64,000 nucleotides of DNA. It comes from Citrobacter rodentium NBRC 105723 = DSM 16636. Its GTDB lineage: Bacteria > Pseudomonadota > Gammaproteobacteria > Enterobacterales > Enterobacteriaceae. Positions 1 to 8,249 of the stretch are shown here, piece after piece. Every line of letters starts with the position of its first letter. Within the stretch, counting starts at the first letter, position 1. Made by a program: the position numbers and the translations under genes. The DNA is taken from NCBI RefSeq assembly GCF_021278985.1, contig NZ_CP082833.1, positions 2,728,001 through 2,792,000 of the forward strand, given 5' to 3'. The notes beneath the pieces are model-generated. The model was not told the origin of the DNA, did not search any database, and saw only the letters and a list, made by a program, of their open reading frames with translations.

Positions 1-528
1 ATCGATGCCATTATCTCTTCGCTCTCCATTACCGATAAGCGCCAGCAGGAGATTGCCTTCTCTGACAAGCTCTACGCGGCGGACTCCCGTCTGATTGCCG
101 CCAAAGGCTCGCCGATTCAGCCGACCCTCGATGCGCTGAAAGGCAAGCACGTGGGCGTTTTACAGGGCTCCACCCAGGAAGCCTACGCCAACGATAACTG
201 GCGCAGCAAAGGCGTGGACGTGGTGGCGTACGCCAACCAGGACCTGATCTATTCCGATCTGACGGCCGGGCGTCTTGACGCGGCTTTGCAGGATGAAGTG
301 GCCGCCAGCGAGGGCTTCCTCAAACAGCCAGCCGGTAAAGATTACGCATTTGCCGGCCCTTCCGTGAAAGACAAAAAATACTTTGGCGACGGTACCGGCG
401 TCGGTCTGCGTAAAGACGATGGCGAACTGAAAGCCGCCTTTGATAAAGCGCTGGCCGATCTGCGTCAGGATGGCACCTATGACAAGATGGCGAAAAAATA
501 TTTTGACTTTAACGTCTACGGCGACTGA
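1..528 (+). CDS. argT: ArgT, lysine/arginine/ornithine-binding periplasmic protein (3' part)
   Basis: The 5' end lies outside the window; the frame is open from base 1 and ends with TGA at 526-528. The visible 175 residues are the second lobe of a type 3 periplasmic amino-acid-binding protein. It is a close paralogue of the hisJ product just downstream: the two share the SLSIT-KRQQEIAF-DKLYAADSRL stretch and the ending MAKKYFDFxVYG. In E. coli and Salmonella, ArgT delivers lysine, arginine and ornithine to the HisQMP membrane complex, and the hisQMP genes lie downstream here. Identity is firm from paralogy, order and C-terminal sequence. Confidence 0.96.
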   Translation: MDAIISSLSITDKRQQEIAFSDKLYAADSRLIAAKGSPIQPTLDALKGKHVGVLQGSTQEAYANDNWRSKGVDVVAYANQDLIYSDLTAGRLDAALQDEVAASEGFLKQPAGKDYAFAGPSVKDKKYFGDGTGVGLRKDDGELKAAFDKALADLRQDGTYDKMAKKYFDFNVYGD

Positions 529-590
529 CTACTGACGCAGGGATCTGTTTGCGCCATCCGGGCTAACCATTACGGTGCAAAATGGATGGG

Positions 591-609
591 TTGCACTATT
601 ATGGTGCAA
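591..609. promoter_or_regulatory. NtrC (NRI) binding site upstream of hisJ
   Basis: The sequence holds a perfect inverted repeat TTGCAC-N7-GTGCAA. It matches the NtrC consensus TGCACY-N5-GGTGCA exactly (TGCACT-ATTAT-GGTGCA). It lies about 100 bp upstream of the sigma54 element before hisJ, a normal enhancer distance. Binding is inferred; nitrogen control of this transport locus is established in Salmonella. Confidence 0.8.
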
Positions 610-709
610 ATGCAACGGCCGGAAAGTGGAAAAGTGCATAGTTAAGCGATTTTCATGCAAAATAACCCGGGCGACAGGGCAGAATTCTTTGCCTTGTCGA
701 CCCGATTAA

Positions 710-725
710 TGGCACGATAACGGCA
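710..725 (+). promoter_or_regulatory. Sigma54 (-24/-12) promoter of hisJ
   Basis: TGGCACGATAACGGCA has the GG-N10-GC spacing of a sigma54 promoter and all seven bases of the TGGCACG -24 block; the -12 block is CGGCA rather than TTGCA. Transcription would start near 736, giving a leader of about 38 nt before the hisJ ATG. With the NtrC site upstream, this is the likely nitrogen-regulated promoter (dhuA-equivalent) of hisJQMP. Confidence 0.75.
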
Positions 726-773
726 CCTGGTCCTGTAAAGATCCCCTATAAAGACAGTCTGTTGAGGATAGTT

Positions 774-1556
774 ATGAAAAAACTGGTGTTATCTCTTTCT
801 CTGGTTCTGGCATTTTCCAGCGCTACCGCAGCTTTTGCCGCTATTCCGCAAAAACTTCGCATCGGTACCGATCCAACCTATGCGCCTTTTGAATCGAAAA
901 ATGCGCAGGGTGAACTGGTTGGTTTTGATATCGATCTGGCGAAAGAGCTGTGTAAGCGCATTAATACGCAATGTACCTTTATCGAGAACCCGCTGGATGC
1001 GCTGATCCCTTCGTTAAAAGCGAAGAAAATCGACGCCATCATGTCTTCGCTTTCCATCACCGAAAAGCGCCAGCAGGAAATCGCCTTCACCGACAAACTT
1101 TATGCAGCCGACTCACGTCTGGTGGTAACGAAAGATTCCGACATTCAGCCGACCGTTGAGTCGCTGAAAGGCAAGCGCGTCGGCGTACTGCAGGGCACGA
1201 CGCAGGAGACGTTTGGTAACGAACACTGGGCGCCGAAAGGCATTGAGATCGTCTCTTACCAGGGCCAGGACAATATTTACTCCGACCTGACTGCCGGTCG
1301 CATCGATGCGGCATTCCAGGATGAAGTTGCGGCAAGCGAAGGCTTCCTTAAGCAGCCCGTTGGTAAAGATTACAAATTCGGCGGCCCGTCGGTAAAAGAC
1401 GAGAAACTGTTCGGCGTCGGGACCGGTATGGGCCTGCGTAAAGAAGACAACGAACTGCGTGAAGCCCTGAACAAAGCGTTTGCTGAAATGCGCGCTGACG
1501 GGACTTACGAGAAGCTGGCGAAAAAGTATTTTGATTTTGATGTTTACGGCGGTTAA
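774..1556 (+). CDS. hisJ: HisJ, histidine-binding periplasmic protein
   Basis: This is the periplasmic receptor that captures L-histidine and presents it to the HisQMP ABC importer. The 260-residue product has a signal peptide (MKKLVLSLSLVLAFSSATAAFA, cleavage near residue 22) followed by a bilobed type 3 solute-binding fold beginning RIGTDPTYAPFESKN. I chose ATG 774 over an in-frame TTG at 762 because GAGGAT at 764-769 is then a ribosome site and the length equals the E. coli protein. It is separated from hisQ by about 430 bp of REP repeats, which in Salmonella lower distal expression relative to the abundant binding protein. Confidence 0.97.
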   Translation: MKKLVLSLSLVLAFSSATAAFAAIPQKLRIGTDPTYAPFESKNAQGELVGFDIDLAKELCKRINTQCTFIENPLDALIPSLKAKKIDAIMSSLSITEKRQQEIAFTDKLYAADSRLVVTKDSDIQPTVESLKGKRVGVLQGTTQETFGNEHWAPKGIEIVSYQGQDNIYSDLTAGRIDAAFQDEVAASEGFLKQPVGKDYKFGGPSVKDEKLFGVGTGMGLRKEDNELREALNKAFAEMRADGTYEKLAKKYFDFDVYGG

Positions 1557-1597
1557 TAACCGCAGGTGCAGATAAAGCCCGCGTTATAACTGACCCG

Positions 1598-1923
1598 ATG
1601 CCGGATGGCTGCTTCGCCTTATCCGGCCTACGAGTAGCATGTCCGCAGGCCTGATAAGCGCAGCGCCATCAGGCAGAACGTTGCCGGTGGCGGCTTCGCC
1701 TTATCCGGCTTACGGGTAGCATGTCCGTAGGCCTGATAAGCACAGCGCCATCAGGCAGAACGTTGCCGAATGGCGGCTTCGCCTTATCCGGCTTACGGGT
1801 AGCATGTCCGTAGGCCTGATAAGCGCAGCGCCATCAGGCAGAACGTTGCCGGTGGCGGCTTTGCCTTATCCGGCTTACGGGTAGCATTTCCCCAGGCCTG
1901 ATAAGCGCAGCGCCATCAGGCAT
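1598..1923. repeat. BIME array: four tandem REP-pair units between hisJ and hisQ
   Basis: Four tandem copies, 82-83 bp apart from the second unit on (GTTGCC starts at 1680, 1762 and 1845). Each pairs a REP of the GCCGGATGGCGGCTTCGCC type with an inverted REP GCCTGATAAGCGCAGCGCC. The hisJ-hisQ gap is a classic REP site in Salmonella. Such hairpins stabilise the upstream mRNA and can bind gyrase and IHF. The near-identity of units 2-4 suggests recent amplification. Confidence 0.95.
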
Positions 1924-1984
1924 TCAGCGGGTTGGTCAGGTTCAAAAGAGGCTCTTACTCACCACTCACGACAGGACAGGCAGC

Positions 1985-2671
1985 ATGTTGTACGGCTTTT
2001 CAGGTGTTATTTTACAGGGCGCGATCGTCACGCTGGAACTGGCGCTCAGTTCCGTCGTGCTGGCAGTGCTGATCGGCCTCGTCGGGGCGGGCGCTAAGCT
2101 TTCGCAAAACCGGGTGACGGGGCTTATTTTCGAAGGGTATACCACCCTTATTCGCGGGGTGCCGGATCTGGTGCTGATGCTGCTGATTTTTTATGGTTTG
2201 CAGATCGCGCTGAATGCGGTGACCGAGGCGATGGGTATCGGCCAGATTGATATTGATCCTATGGTTGCCGGTATTATTACGCTTGGTTTTATTTACGGTG
2301 CCTATTTCACGGAAACCTTCCGCGGCGCTTTTATGGCGGTGCCGACAGGCCATATTGAGGCGGCAACCGCCTTTGGTTTTACCTCTTCCCAGACGTTTCG
2401 CCGCATTATGTTCCCGGCGATGATGCGCTATGCGCTTCCCGGCATTGGCAATAACTGGCAGGTGATCCTGAAAGCGACGGCGCTGGTCTCCCTGCTCGGC
2501 CTGGAGGATGTGGTGAAGGCCACCCAGCTTGCCGGTAAAAGCACCTGGGAGCCGTTTTACTTCGCCGTGGTGTGCGGGGTTATCTATCTGATATTCACAA
2601 CCGTTTCCAATGGTGTGCTGCTGTTCCTCGAGCGCCGCTACTCCGTGGGCGTGAAGAGGGCTGACCTGTGA
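1985..2671 (+). CDS. hisQ: HisQ, histidine/LAO ABC transporter permease
   Basis: One of two inner-membrane permeases of the histidine and lysine/arginine/ornithine importer; it pairs with HisM around a HisP dimer. The 228-residue protein has about five membrane segments and the EAA loop (IEAATAFGFTSSQTFRRI, near residue 125) that contacts the ATPase. Its length equals E. coli HisQ. The TGA stop at 2669-2671 overlaps the GTG start of hisM at 2668, so the two are probably translationally coupled. Confidence 0.96.
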   Translation: MLYGFSGVILQGAIVTLELALSSVVLAVLIGLVGAGAKLSQNRVTGLIFEGYTTLIRGVPDLVLMLLIFYGLQIALNAVTEAMGIGQIDIDPMVAGIITLGFIYGAYFTETFRGAFMAVPTGHIEAATAFGFTSSQTFRRIMFPAMMRYALPGIGNNWQVILKATALVSLLGLEDVVKATQLAGKSTWEPFYFAVVCGVIYLIFTTVSNGVLLFLERRYSVGVKRADL

Positions 2672-3375
2672 TCGAGATTATTCAGGAGTACTGGAAATCC
2701 CTGCTGTGGAGCGACGGCTATCGCTTTACCGGTGTGGCGATCACCCTGTGGTTGCTTATATCGTCGGTGGTGATGGGCGGTATCCTGGCGGTGTTCCTCG
2801 CCATTGGCCGCGTTTCCAGCAATAAATTCATCCAGTTTCCCATCTGGTTGTTTACTTACATCTTCCGCGGCACGCCGCTGTACGTGCAACTGCTGGTGTT
2901 CTATTCGGGGATGTACACCCTTGAGATTGTGAAAGGCACCGATTTACTCAACGCCTTTTTCCGGAGCGGCCTGAACTGTACCGTGCTGGCGTTAACCCTC
3001 AACACCTGCGCTTACACCACCGAGATTTTCGCCGGGGCGATCCGCTCGGTGCCGCATGGTGAAATAGAGGCGGCGCGGGCGTATGGCTTTTCTTCGTTCA
3101 AAATGTACCGCTGCATTATTCTGCCTTCGGCCCTGCGTATTGCGCTGCCGGCATACAGCAATGAGGTTATTTTGATGCTGCACTCCACGGCGCTGGCGTT
3201 TACTGCCACGGTGCCGGATCTGCTCAAGATCGCCCGTGATATCAACTCGGCGACCTATCAGCCTTTTACCGCTTTCGGTATTGCCGCGGTGCTCTATTTA
3301 ATGATTTCCTATGTCCTGATCAGCCTGTTCCGCAGAGCGGAAAGGCGCTGGCTGCAGCATGTTTCCTCTAAATAA
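2668..3375 (+). CDS. hisM: HisM, histidine/LAO ABC transporter permease
   Basis: Second permease subunit of HisQMP2. The GTG start at 2668 overlaps the hisQ stop by 4 nt and gives the family N-terminus MIEIIQEYWKSLLW. The 235 residues contain about five membrane segments and the EAA loop GEIEAARAYGFSSFKMYR near residue 131. The C-terminus (HVSSK) is about three residues shorter than the 238-residue E. coli protein. It is followed 13 bp later by hisP. Confidence 0.96.
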   Translation: MIEIIQEYWKSLLWSDGYRFTGVAITLWLLISSVVMGGILAVFLAIGRVSSNKFIQFPIWLFTYIFRGTPLYVQLLVFYSGMYTLEIVKGTDLLNAFFRSGLNCTVLALTLNTCAYTTEIFAGAIRSVPHGEIEAARAYGFSSFKMYRCIILPSALRIALPAYSNEVILMLHSTALAFTATVPDLLKIARDINSATYQPFTAFGIAAVLYLMISYVLISLFRRAERRWLQHVSSK

Positions 3376-3388
3376 TTCGAGTAACACG

Positions 3389-4162
3389 ATGTCTGAGAAT
3401 AAATTAAACGTTATCGATTTGCACAAACGCTACGGCGAACATGAAGTGCTGAAAGGGGTATCGCTGCAGGCCAATGCCGGGGATGTGATTAGCATCATCG
3501 GCTCCTCCGGTTCGGGCAAAAGCACGTTTTTGCGCTGTATTAACTTCCTTGAAAAACCGAGTGAAGGTTCGATTATCGTCAGCGGGCAGAATATCAATCT
3601 GGTGCGCGATAAAGACGGCCAGCTGAAGGTGGCGGATAAAAACCAGCTTCGGCTGCTGCGCACGCGTCTGACGATGGTCTTTCAGCACTTTAATCTGTGG
3701 AGCCACATGACGGTGCTGGAAAACGTGATGGAAGCGCCGGTTCAGGTGCTGGGACTGAGCAAGCAGGAAGCCCGCGAGCGGGCAATGAAATATCTGGCGA
3801 AAGTCGGCATCGATGAACGCGCGCAGGGGAAATACCCGGTGCATCTTTCTGGCGGTCAGCAGCAGCGCGTGTCGATTGCGCGGGCGCTGGCGATGGAGCC
3901 GGAAGTGCTGTTGTTTGATGAACCGACCTCGGCGCTGGACCCGGAGCTGGTAGGCGAGGTGTTGCGCATTATGCAGCAGCTGGCGGAAGAGGGGAAAACG
4001 ATGGTGGTGGTGACGCATGAAATGGGCTTTGCGCGCCATGTCTCCAGCCATGTGATTTTTCTGCATCAGGGAAAAATTGAAGAAGAGGGCGAACCGGAGC
4101 AAGTGTTTGGCAACCCGCAGAGCCCGCGCTTGCAGCAGTTCCTTAAAGGTTCATTGAAATAG
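3389..4162 (+). CDS. hisP: HisP, histidine/LAO ABC transporter ATPase
   Basis: ATP-binding subunit that drives uptake of histidine and, with ArgT, lysine/arginine/ornithine. The 257 residues show Walker A GSSGSGKS near residue 38, signature LSGGQQQR near 153, Walker B VLLFDEP near 174, and the H-loop VVVTHEMGF near 208. I chose ATG 3389 (MSENKLNVIDLHKRYG) because it gives the family length; an upstream start at 3359 would overlap hisM. Last gene of the operon, followed by a REP pair. Confidence 0.97.
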   Translation: MSENKLNVIDLHKRYGEHEVLKGVSLQANAGDVISIIGSSGSGKSTFLRCINFLEKPSEGSIIVSGQNINLVRDKDGQLKVADKNQLRLLRTRLTMVFQHFNLWSHMTVLENVMEAPVQVLGLSKQEARERAMKYLAKVGIDERAQGKYPVHLSGGQQQRVSIARALAMEPEVLLFDEPTSALDPELVGEVLRIMQQLAEEGKTMVVVTHEMGFARHVSSHVIFLHQGKIEEEGEPEQVFGNPQSPRLQQFLKGSLK

Positions 4163-4170
4163 CCTGGAAC

Positions 4171-4258
4171 GGTGCCGGATGGCGGCGTAAACGCCTTATC
4201 CGGCCTACGGGAACGAAGACGCCATTGGCAGGCCTGATAAGCGCAGCGCCATCAGGCG
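4171..4258. repeat. REP pair after hisP
   Basis: A GCCGGATGGCGGCGTAAACGCC...ATCCGG element at the left is followed by the inverted GCCTGATAAGCGCAGCGCC type at the right, forming one BIME between the convergent hisP and GNAT genes. The right end overlaps the stop codon of the GNAT gene on the other strand. Confidence 0.9.
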
Positions 4259-4755
4259 CTTTCCAGACGGTATCCCCAGTCATCAAAACGGATGCCGTTT
4301 ATCTCAAAGACTTGCTCCAGTATCTGAGTGCGTACAAAGCCAAGCTTCTCCAGCAGCCGCACGGAGGGGAGATTTTCCGCCAGCACCCAGGCGTTGATGG
4401 CCTTTATCCCGGCATCGCGAAAGGCGTATTCGCAGACGGCGCGGACGGCTTCGACAGCGAACCCGCGACCCTGCGCCTGCGGTAGCAGGCAGTAGCCGAT
4501 ATCCGCCTCCTGCGGGAACTGATGGCTGATTTGCAGCCCGACATCGCCCAGCGGCGTGGGATCGTTATGCTGGCGAATAACAAACATGTGCTGCGACCCC
4601 AGACGTCGCGCGAACAGCAGGCGGGTATCCCGTTCCGGACCGATCTCGCCCATATAGCGCATAATCTCCGGGTTTTCGCGCAGGGCGAGAAAAAAGGGCC
4701 AGTCGGTTGCCTGAAAGGGGGAGAGCGTCAGTCGCGGGGTCGTCAGTAATGCCAT
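4252..4755 (-). CDS. GNAT-family N-acetyltransferase (RimJ/RimL-like)
   Basis: A 167-residue protein of the GNAT fold, closest in layout to RimJ/RimL-type acetyltransferases: N-terminal TPRLTLSPFQATDW, acetyl-CoA loop LLPQAQGRGFAVEAVRAV (near 92-109), and the C-terminal AENLPSVRLLEKLGFVR typical of the group. The substrate is unknown. It occupies the place where E. coli K-12 has yfcI (rpnB). The last codons and the TGA stop lie in the REP at 4171-4258, so the repeat sets the C-terminus. GNAT identity is secure; the target is not predictable. Confidence 0.88.
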   Translation of the reverse strand: MALLTTPRLTLSPFQATDWPFFLALRENPEIMRYMGEIGPERDTRLLFARRLGSQHMFVIRQHNDPTPLGDVGLQISHQFPQEADIGYCLLPQAQGRGFAVEAVRAVCEYAFRDAGIKAINAWVLAENLPSVRLLEKLGFVRTQILEQVFEINGIRFDDWGYRLESA

Positions 4756-4824
4756 AACATCGCCATTCCGGAAGCCAGTCTGACTACCTTACCACCGGAA
4801 TGGCGGAGATGCACAGGCCGGGCG

Positions 4825-5718
4825 TCAGCGAATCACATCCGCCAGCGCTTCGTCTAAATCATACCAGCGAAAGGCGAAGCCGGCGGCTTCGAGGCGCTTC
4901 GGCAGCGCGCGCTGACCGCCCAGCACCAGCACCGATGCCTCACCCATCAGCAGGCGAATCGCGGTCGCCGGTACGCGGACAATAGCCGGACGGTGTAGCG
5001 CGTGGCCCAGCGCGTGAGCAAACTGCTCATTGCGTACCGGATACGGCGAAACCATATTGAACGGCCCGCGCAGATCGTTATCAAGCAGCCAGAGGATCGC
5101 ATTCACCATATCGTCAATATGGATCCACGCCAGGTACTGGCGTCCGTTGCCGACAGGTCCCCCCAGCCCAAGACGAAACGGCGGAACCATTTTGCCGAGA
5201 ATGCCGCCTTTCGGCGCCAGCACCACGCCGGTGCGCAGCAGACAAACGCGGGTGTTATCGCTTTGCGCCATGCAGGCGAGCTGTTCCCAGCGCGCGCACA
5301 GCTTATGAGTAAATTCATTGTGCGGCGGCTCCTCTTCGGTCACCACCACCTCGCCGAGATCGCCGTAGTAGCCGGTGGCGGAACCTGAAATCAACACCGA
5401 TGGCGGCACGTCGCTGGCGTTAATCAGATCCGCCAGCTTTTGCGTGATGCGCCAGCGGCTCTGGCACAGCCGCTCCTTCTGCGCGGCTGACCAGCGTTTG
5501 TCTGCAATAGGTTCGCCAGCGAGGTTAATCACCGCATCCACGCCGTTAAGATTCTGCTTATCCTCCAGCGTGCTCCATAGCGTGACCCGGCTGTCGAGCC
5601 GGTCGCGCGCTTTTGCGGGATGGCGCGTCAGAACAGTGACCTGATGCCCCAGCCTGAGCAGTCGCGGAATAAGCTCTCCGCCGATAAGTCCCGTGCCTCC
5701 GGTTACCAGTATATTCAT
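4825..5718 (-). CDS. yfcH: YfcH, SDR-family epimerase-like protein
   Basis: A 297-residue NAD(P)-binding protein of the TIGR01777 (SulA/YfcH) branch of extended short-chain dehydrogenases. It opens with the Rossmann motif VTGGTGLIGGELIPRLLRLGH and carries the active-site YYGDLGEVVVTEEEP region near residue 118. The length equals E. coli YfcH. The substrate is not established. It reads in the same direction as folX, 20 bp downstream of it, suggesting co-transcription. Confidence 0.94.
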   Translation of the reverse strand: MNILVTGGTGLIGGELIPRLLRLGHQVTVLTRHPAKARDRLDSRVTLWSTLEDKQNLNGVDAVINLAGEPIADKRWSAAQKERLCQSRWRITQKLADLINASDVPPSVLISGSATGYYGDLGEVVVTEEEPPHNEFTHKLCARWEQLACMAQSDNTRVCLLRTGVVLAPKGGILGKMVPPFRLGLGGPVGNGRQYLAWIHIDDMVNAILWLLDNDLRGPFNMVSPYPVRNEQFAHALGHALHRPAIVRVPATAIRLLMGEASVLVLGGQRALPKRLEAAGFAFRWYDLDEALADVIR

Positions 5719-5738
5719 GCAGCCTCCCGTATTGCCGG

Positions 5739-6101
5739 TTAGCGCCGCCAGCTCAGGGTCATCGAGACTGAATCGGCGTAGCGTAACGCGTGTAGTTTGT
5801 CGACTTCCACTTCAGCATAAGTGACCCAGTGGTGTTCGCGTGCGATGTCGAGCACATCCTGCGTCAATTTTTCTAATAACGAAAAGCGGTTGTTCTCAAC
5901 GTGCTGAAGAATGCTTTTGGTGATGGTGCGGTAATTCAGCGCGTCGTTGATATCTTCGCTGACGCGCGCTTTTTCTGCCGGATAGTGAATCGTGACGTTA
6001 ATAACAATATCCTGGCGGTTGTTGATCTCTTCTTCTTTAATGCCGATAAACGTGCGTAAGCGAAGGTTTTTTATACGAATAATCGCGTCAGGTTGAGACA
6101 T
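5739..6101 (-). CDS. folX: FolX, dihydroneopterin triphosphate 2'-epimerase
   Basis: Epimerises 7,8-dihydroneopterin triphosphate to the dihydromonapterin form, leading to tetrahydromonapterin. The 120-residue sequence is nearly identical to E. coli FolX (RIKNLRLRTFIGIKEEE; HALRYADSVSMTLSWRR). ATG at 6101 is preferred over an upstream in-frame start because GGAG lies about 10 nt upstream and the length matches. The fold is that of the FolB/FolX tunnelling-fold aldolases, which act as octamers. Confidence 0.96.
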   Translation of the reverse strand: MSQPDAIIRIKNLRLRTFIGIKEEEINNRQDIVINVTIHYPAEKARVSEDINDALNYRTITKSILQHVENNRFSLLEKLTQDVLDIAREHHWVTYAEVEVDKLHALRYADSVSMTLSWRR

Positions 6102-6154
6102 TGCAGGTTTCTCCATGTGTGAATATTCGCATCATACACGAGAACCATGCGACG

Positions 6155-6802
6155 TTACCCTTTCAACGTCTCAGGATTAAGCTGCGCCTGCAACAGCGCG
6201 CGTTCGGTTGCCGGGCGCGAGCGGATACGCGCATACCAGTTTTTCACCGCCGGATACATCGCCAGATCGATGCGCTGGCGCTGATGGGCGTGAACCCACG
6301 GCCAGCAGGCGATATCGGCGATGCTGTAATGTTCGCCGCCCAGCCAGGGCGAGTTTTCAAGCCGCTTGTTCAGGACGTTGTACAGTCGCTGGGTTTCGAC
6401 CTGATAACGCTCAATCGCATAGGGGATGGCCTGCGGGGCAAAATGGTTGAAGTGGTGGTTCTGACCCAGCATTGGCCCCAGACCGCCGACCTGCCAGAAC
6501 AGCCACTGCAAGGTGACGTGGCGCTCGCGCAGTTCGCCGCTCAGTAACATGCCGCTCTTTTCCGCCAGATACAGCAGGATCTCGCCCGACTCAAAAAGGC
6601 TGAGCGGCGCGCCGCCGTCGGCAGGGGCACGATCGACAATGGCGGGAATTTTATTATTGGGGGAAATGGATAAAAAATCGGGACGAAACTGATTACCTTT
6701 ACTGATATCGACTTTTATCAACCGATAGTCCAGCTCGGCTTCTTCCAGAAAGAGCGTAATCTTGTGTCCATTGGGCGTCGGGGCGTAATAGAGGTCGATC
6801 AT
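6155..6802 (-). CDS. yfcG: YfcG, GSH-dependent disulfide-bond oxidoreductase
   Basis: A 215-residue glutathione-S-transferase-fold protein of the Nu class. E. coli YfcG reduces small disulfides using GSH, without a catalytic cysteine. Visible motifs are the N-terminal APTPNGHKITLFLEE, the cis-proline NKIPAIVD and the FESGEILLYLAEK GSH-binding segment. ATG 6802 gives the E. coli N-terminus MIDLY and has GGAG just upstream; an upstream start would add 13 residues. It is transcribed away from yfcF, another GST. Confidence 0.95.
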   Translation of the reverse strand: MIDLYYAPTPNGHKITLFLEEAELDYRLIKVDISKGNQFRPDFLSISPNNKIPAIVDRAPADGGAPLSLFESGEILLYLAEKSGMLLSGELRERHVTLQWLFWQVGGLGPMLGQNHHFNHFAPQAIPYAIERYQVETQRLYNVLNKRLENSPWLGGEHYSIADIACWPWVHAHQRQRIDLAMYPAVKNWYARIRSRPATERALLQAQLNPETLKG

Positions 6803-6940
6803 TTCTGCTCCAGAAAGCGGTTTTAAGTATGCGACAACCACAAGTATAGAAAGCCTGGCGCGTTGTGTGAGTTTTGATCAGGTGACAGCAAGCGAAAGAG
6901 TCTTTATGTTGGGAAAAAAACGCAACAAGACGAGGAAGCT

Positions 6941-7585
6941 ATGAATAAACCTGTCATTACACTCTGGTCGGACGCCAACTTTTTCTCTCCTTACGTGCTC
7001 TCTGCTTACGTGGCGCTACAGGAGAAGGGGCTGTCTTTTAGCCTGAAAACTGTCGACCTTAACCAGGACGAACATCTCCAGCCCGGCTGGCAAGGCTACG
7101 CCCAGACCCGCCGGGTGCCGCTGCTGGAAATCGACGGATTTGAACTCAGCGAGTCGTCGGCCATTGCCGAGTATCTGGAGGAGAGATTTGCGCCGCCAAC
7201 CTGGGGACGTCTTTACCCGCTGGATCTGCAAAAGCGCGCGCGGGCGCGGCAGATTCAGGCCTGGCTCCGCAGCGACCTGATGCCGATTCGCGAAGAGCGT
7301 TCGACGGAGGTGGTTTTCGGCGGCGTGAAAAAAGGGCCGCTGAGCGAGGCGGGGAGAGCCAGCGCGGAAAAATTGTTCGCCACGGCGGGTAATCTGCTGG
7401 CGCACGGTATGCCGAATCTGTTCGGCGAATGGTGCCTGGCGGATACCGATCTGGCGCTGATGCTCAACCGACTGGCGCTGAATGGCGACGCGGTGCCGGA
7501 GCCGCTGGCCGACTACGCGACGTTTCAGTGGCAACGCGCCTCGGTCCAGCGTTTTATTGCGCTTTCCGCGAAGCGTTCGGGCTGA
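6941..7585 (+). CDS. yfcF: YfcF, glutathione S-transferase
   Basis: A 214-residue GST-fold protein with an N-terminal thioredoxin-like domain (ITLWSDANFFSPYVLSAYVALQEKG), the cis-proline region TRRVPLLEIDGFELSESSAIAEYLEERF and an all-alpha C-terminal domain. E. coli YfcF has GSH transferase/peroxidase activity and is linked to oxidative stress survival. The length and sequence match. It starts a rightward set with yfcE and yfcD, though a 56-bp gap with a TATAAT-like box near 7595 suggests yfcE has its own promoter. Confidence 0.94.
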   Translation: MNKPVITLWSDANFFSPYVLSAYVALQEKGLSFSLKTVDLNQDEHLQPGWQGYAQTRRVPLLEIDGFELSESSAIAEYLEERFAPPTWGRLYPLDLQKRARARQIQAWLRSDLMPIREERSTEVVFGGVKKGPLSEAGRASAEKLFATAGNLLAHGMPNLFGEWCLADTDLALMLNRLALNGDAVPEPLADYATFQWQRASVQRFIALSAKRSG

Positions 7586-7641
7586 TAAAGCGTCTATAAT
7601 CCAGTATCATAGCGCGCGGTATTTACGATACGGAGAAGGTG

Positions 7642-8193
7642 ATGAAACTGATGTTCGCGTCCGATATCCACGGATCTTTGCCGGCGACAGAGCGCGTGCT
7701 GGAGCTGTTTAGCCGCAGCGGCGCGCAGTGGCTGGTGATTCTGGGCGATATACTGAACCACGGACCGCGTAACGCCTTACCCGAAGGCTATGCGCCCGCC
7801 AGGGTTGCAGAGCGGCTGAACGGCGAAGCGGCGCGGATTATCGCAGTGCGCGGCAACTGTGACAGCGAAGTGGATCAGATGCTGCTGGATTTCCCCATTA
7901 CCGCGCCCTGGCAGCAGGTACTGATGGCGAAACAGCGGCTGTTTCTGACCCACGGTCATCTGTTTGGGCCGGATAAACAGCCGCCGCTGTGCGCCGGGGA
8001 TATACTGGCATACGGGCACACCCATCTGCCGGTAGCCGAAAGGCGGGGCGAAATTTTCCATTTCAACCCCGGTTCGGTGAGCATCCCCAAGGGCGGCCAG
8101 CAGGCGAGCTACGGGATGCTGGATGAGAATGTTTTGCGCGTCATCGCACTCAATGATCAAAGTATCATTGCGCAGGTGACGATTAATTCGTAA
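7642..8193 (+). CDS. yfcE: YfcE, metallophosphodiesterase
   Basis: A cytosolic Mn-dependent calcineurin-like phosphodiesterase. All metal-binding blocks are visible: SDIHG (residues 8-12), GDILNHGPR, RGNCD, THGHLFG and GHTH. The E. coli enzyme acts on bis-p-nitrophenyl phosphate; the physiological substrate is unknown. The start is either GTG 7639 or ATG 7642 (MKLMFASDIHG); the ribosome site GGAGAAGG at 7632-7639 favours ATG. Length 183 residues. Confidence 0.94.
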   Translation: MKLMFASDIHGSLPATERVLELFSRSGAQWLVILGDILNHGPRNALPEGYAPARVAERLNGEAARIIAVRGNCDSEVDQMLLDFPITAPWQQVLMAKQRLFLTHGHLFGPDKQPPLCAGDILAYGHTHLPVAERRGEIFHFNPGSVSIPKGGQQASYGMLDENVLRVIALNDQSIIAQVTINS

Positions 8194-8249
8194 TTTACCC
8201 CCACAAATGTAAATGCGCCGTAAGAGCGCCAAAAAAAGAAGGTTTCCTG

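Noticed and set aside
679..692. GCAGAATTCTTTGCC as a sigma54 promoter of hisJ
   Set aside because: The GG-to-GC spacing is one base off; the element at 710-725 fits exactly.
1598..1923. A CRISPR array, because of regular 82-83 bp periodicity
   Set aside because: The repeats are REP palindromes with near-identical spacers and no cas genes nearby; this is a BIME.
3404..4102. A 232-codon frame antisense to hisP
   Set aside because: A shadow of the hisP codon pattern; the protein is rich in His, Arg and Gln, as mirror frames of GC-rich genes are.
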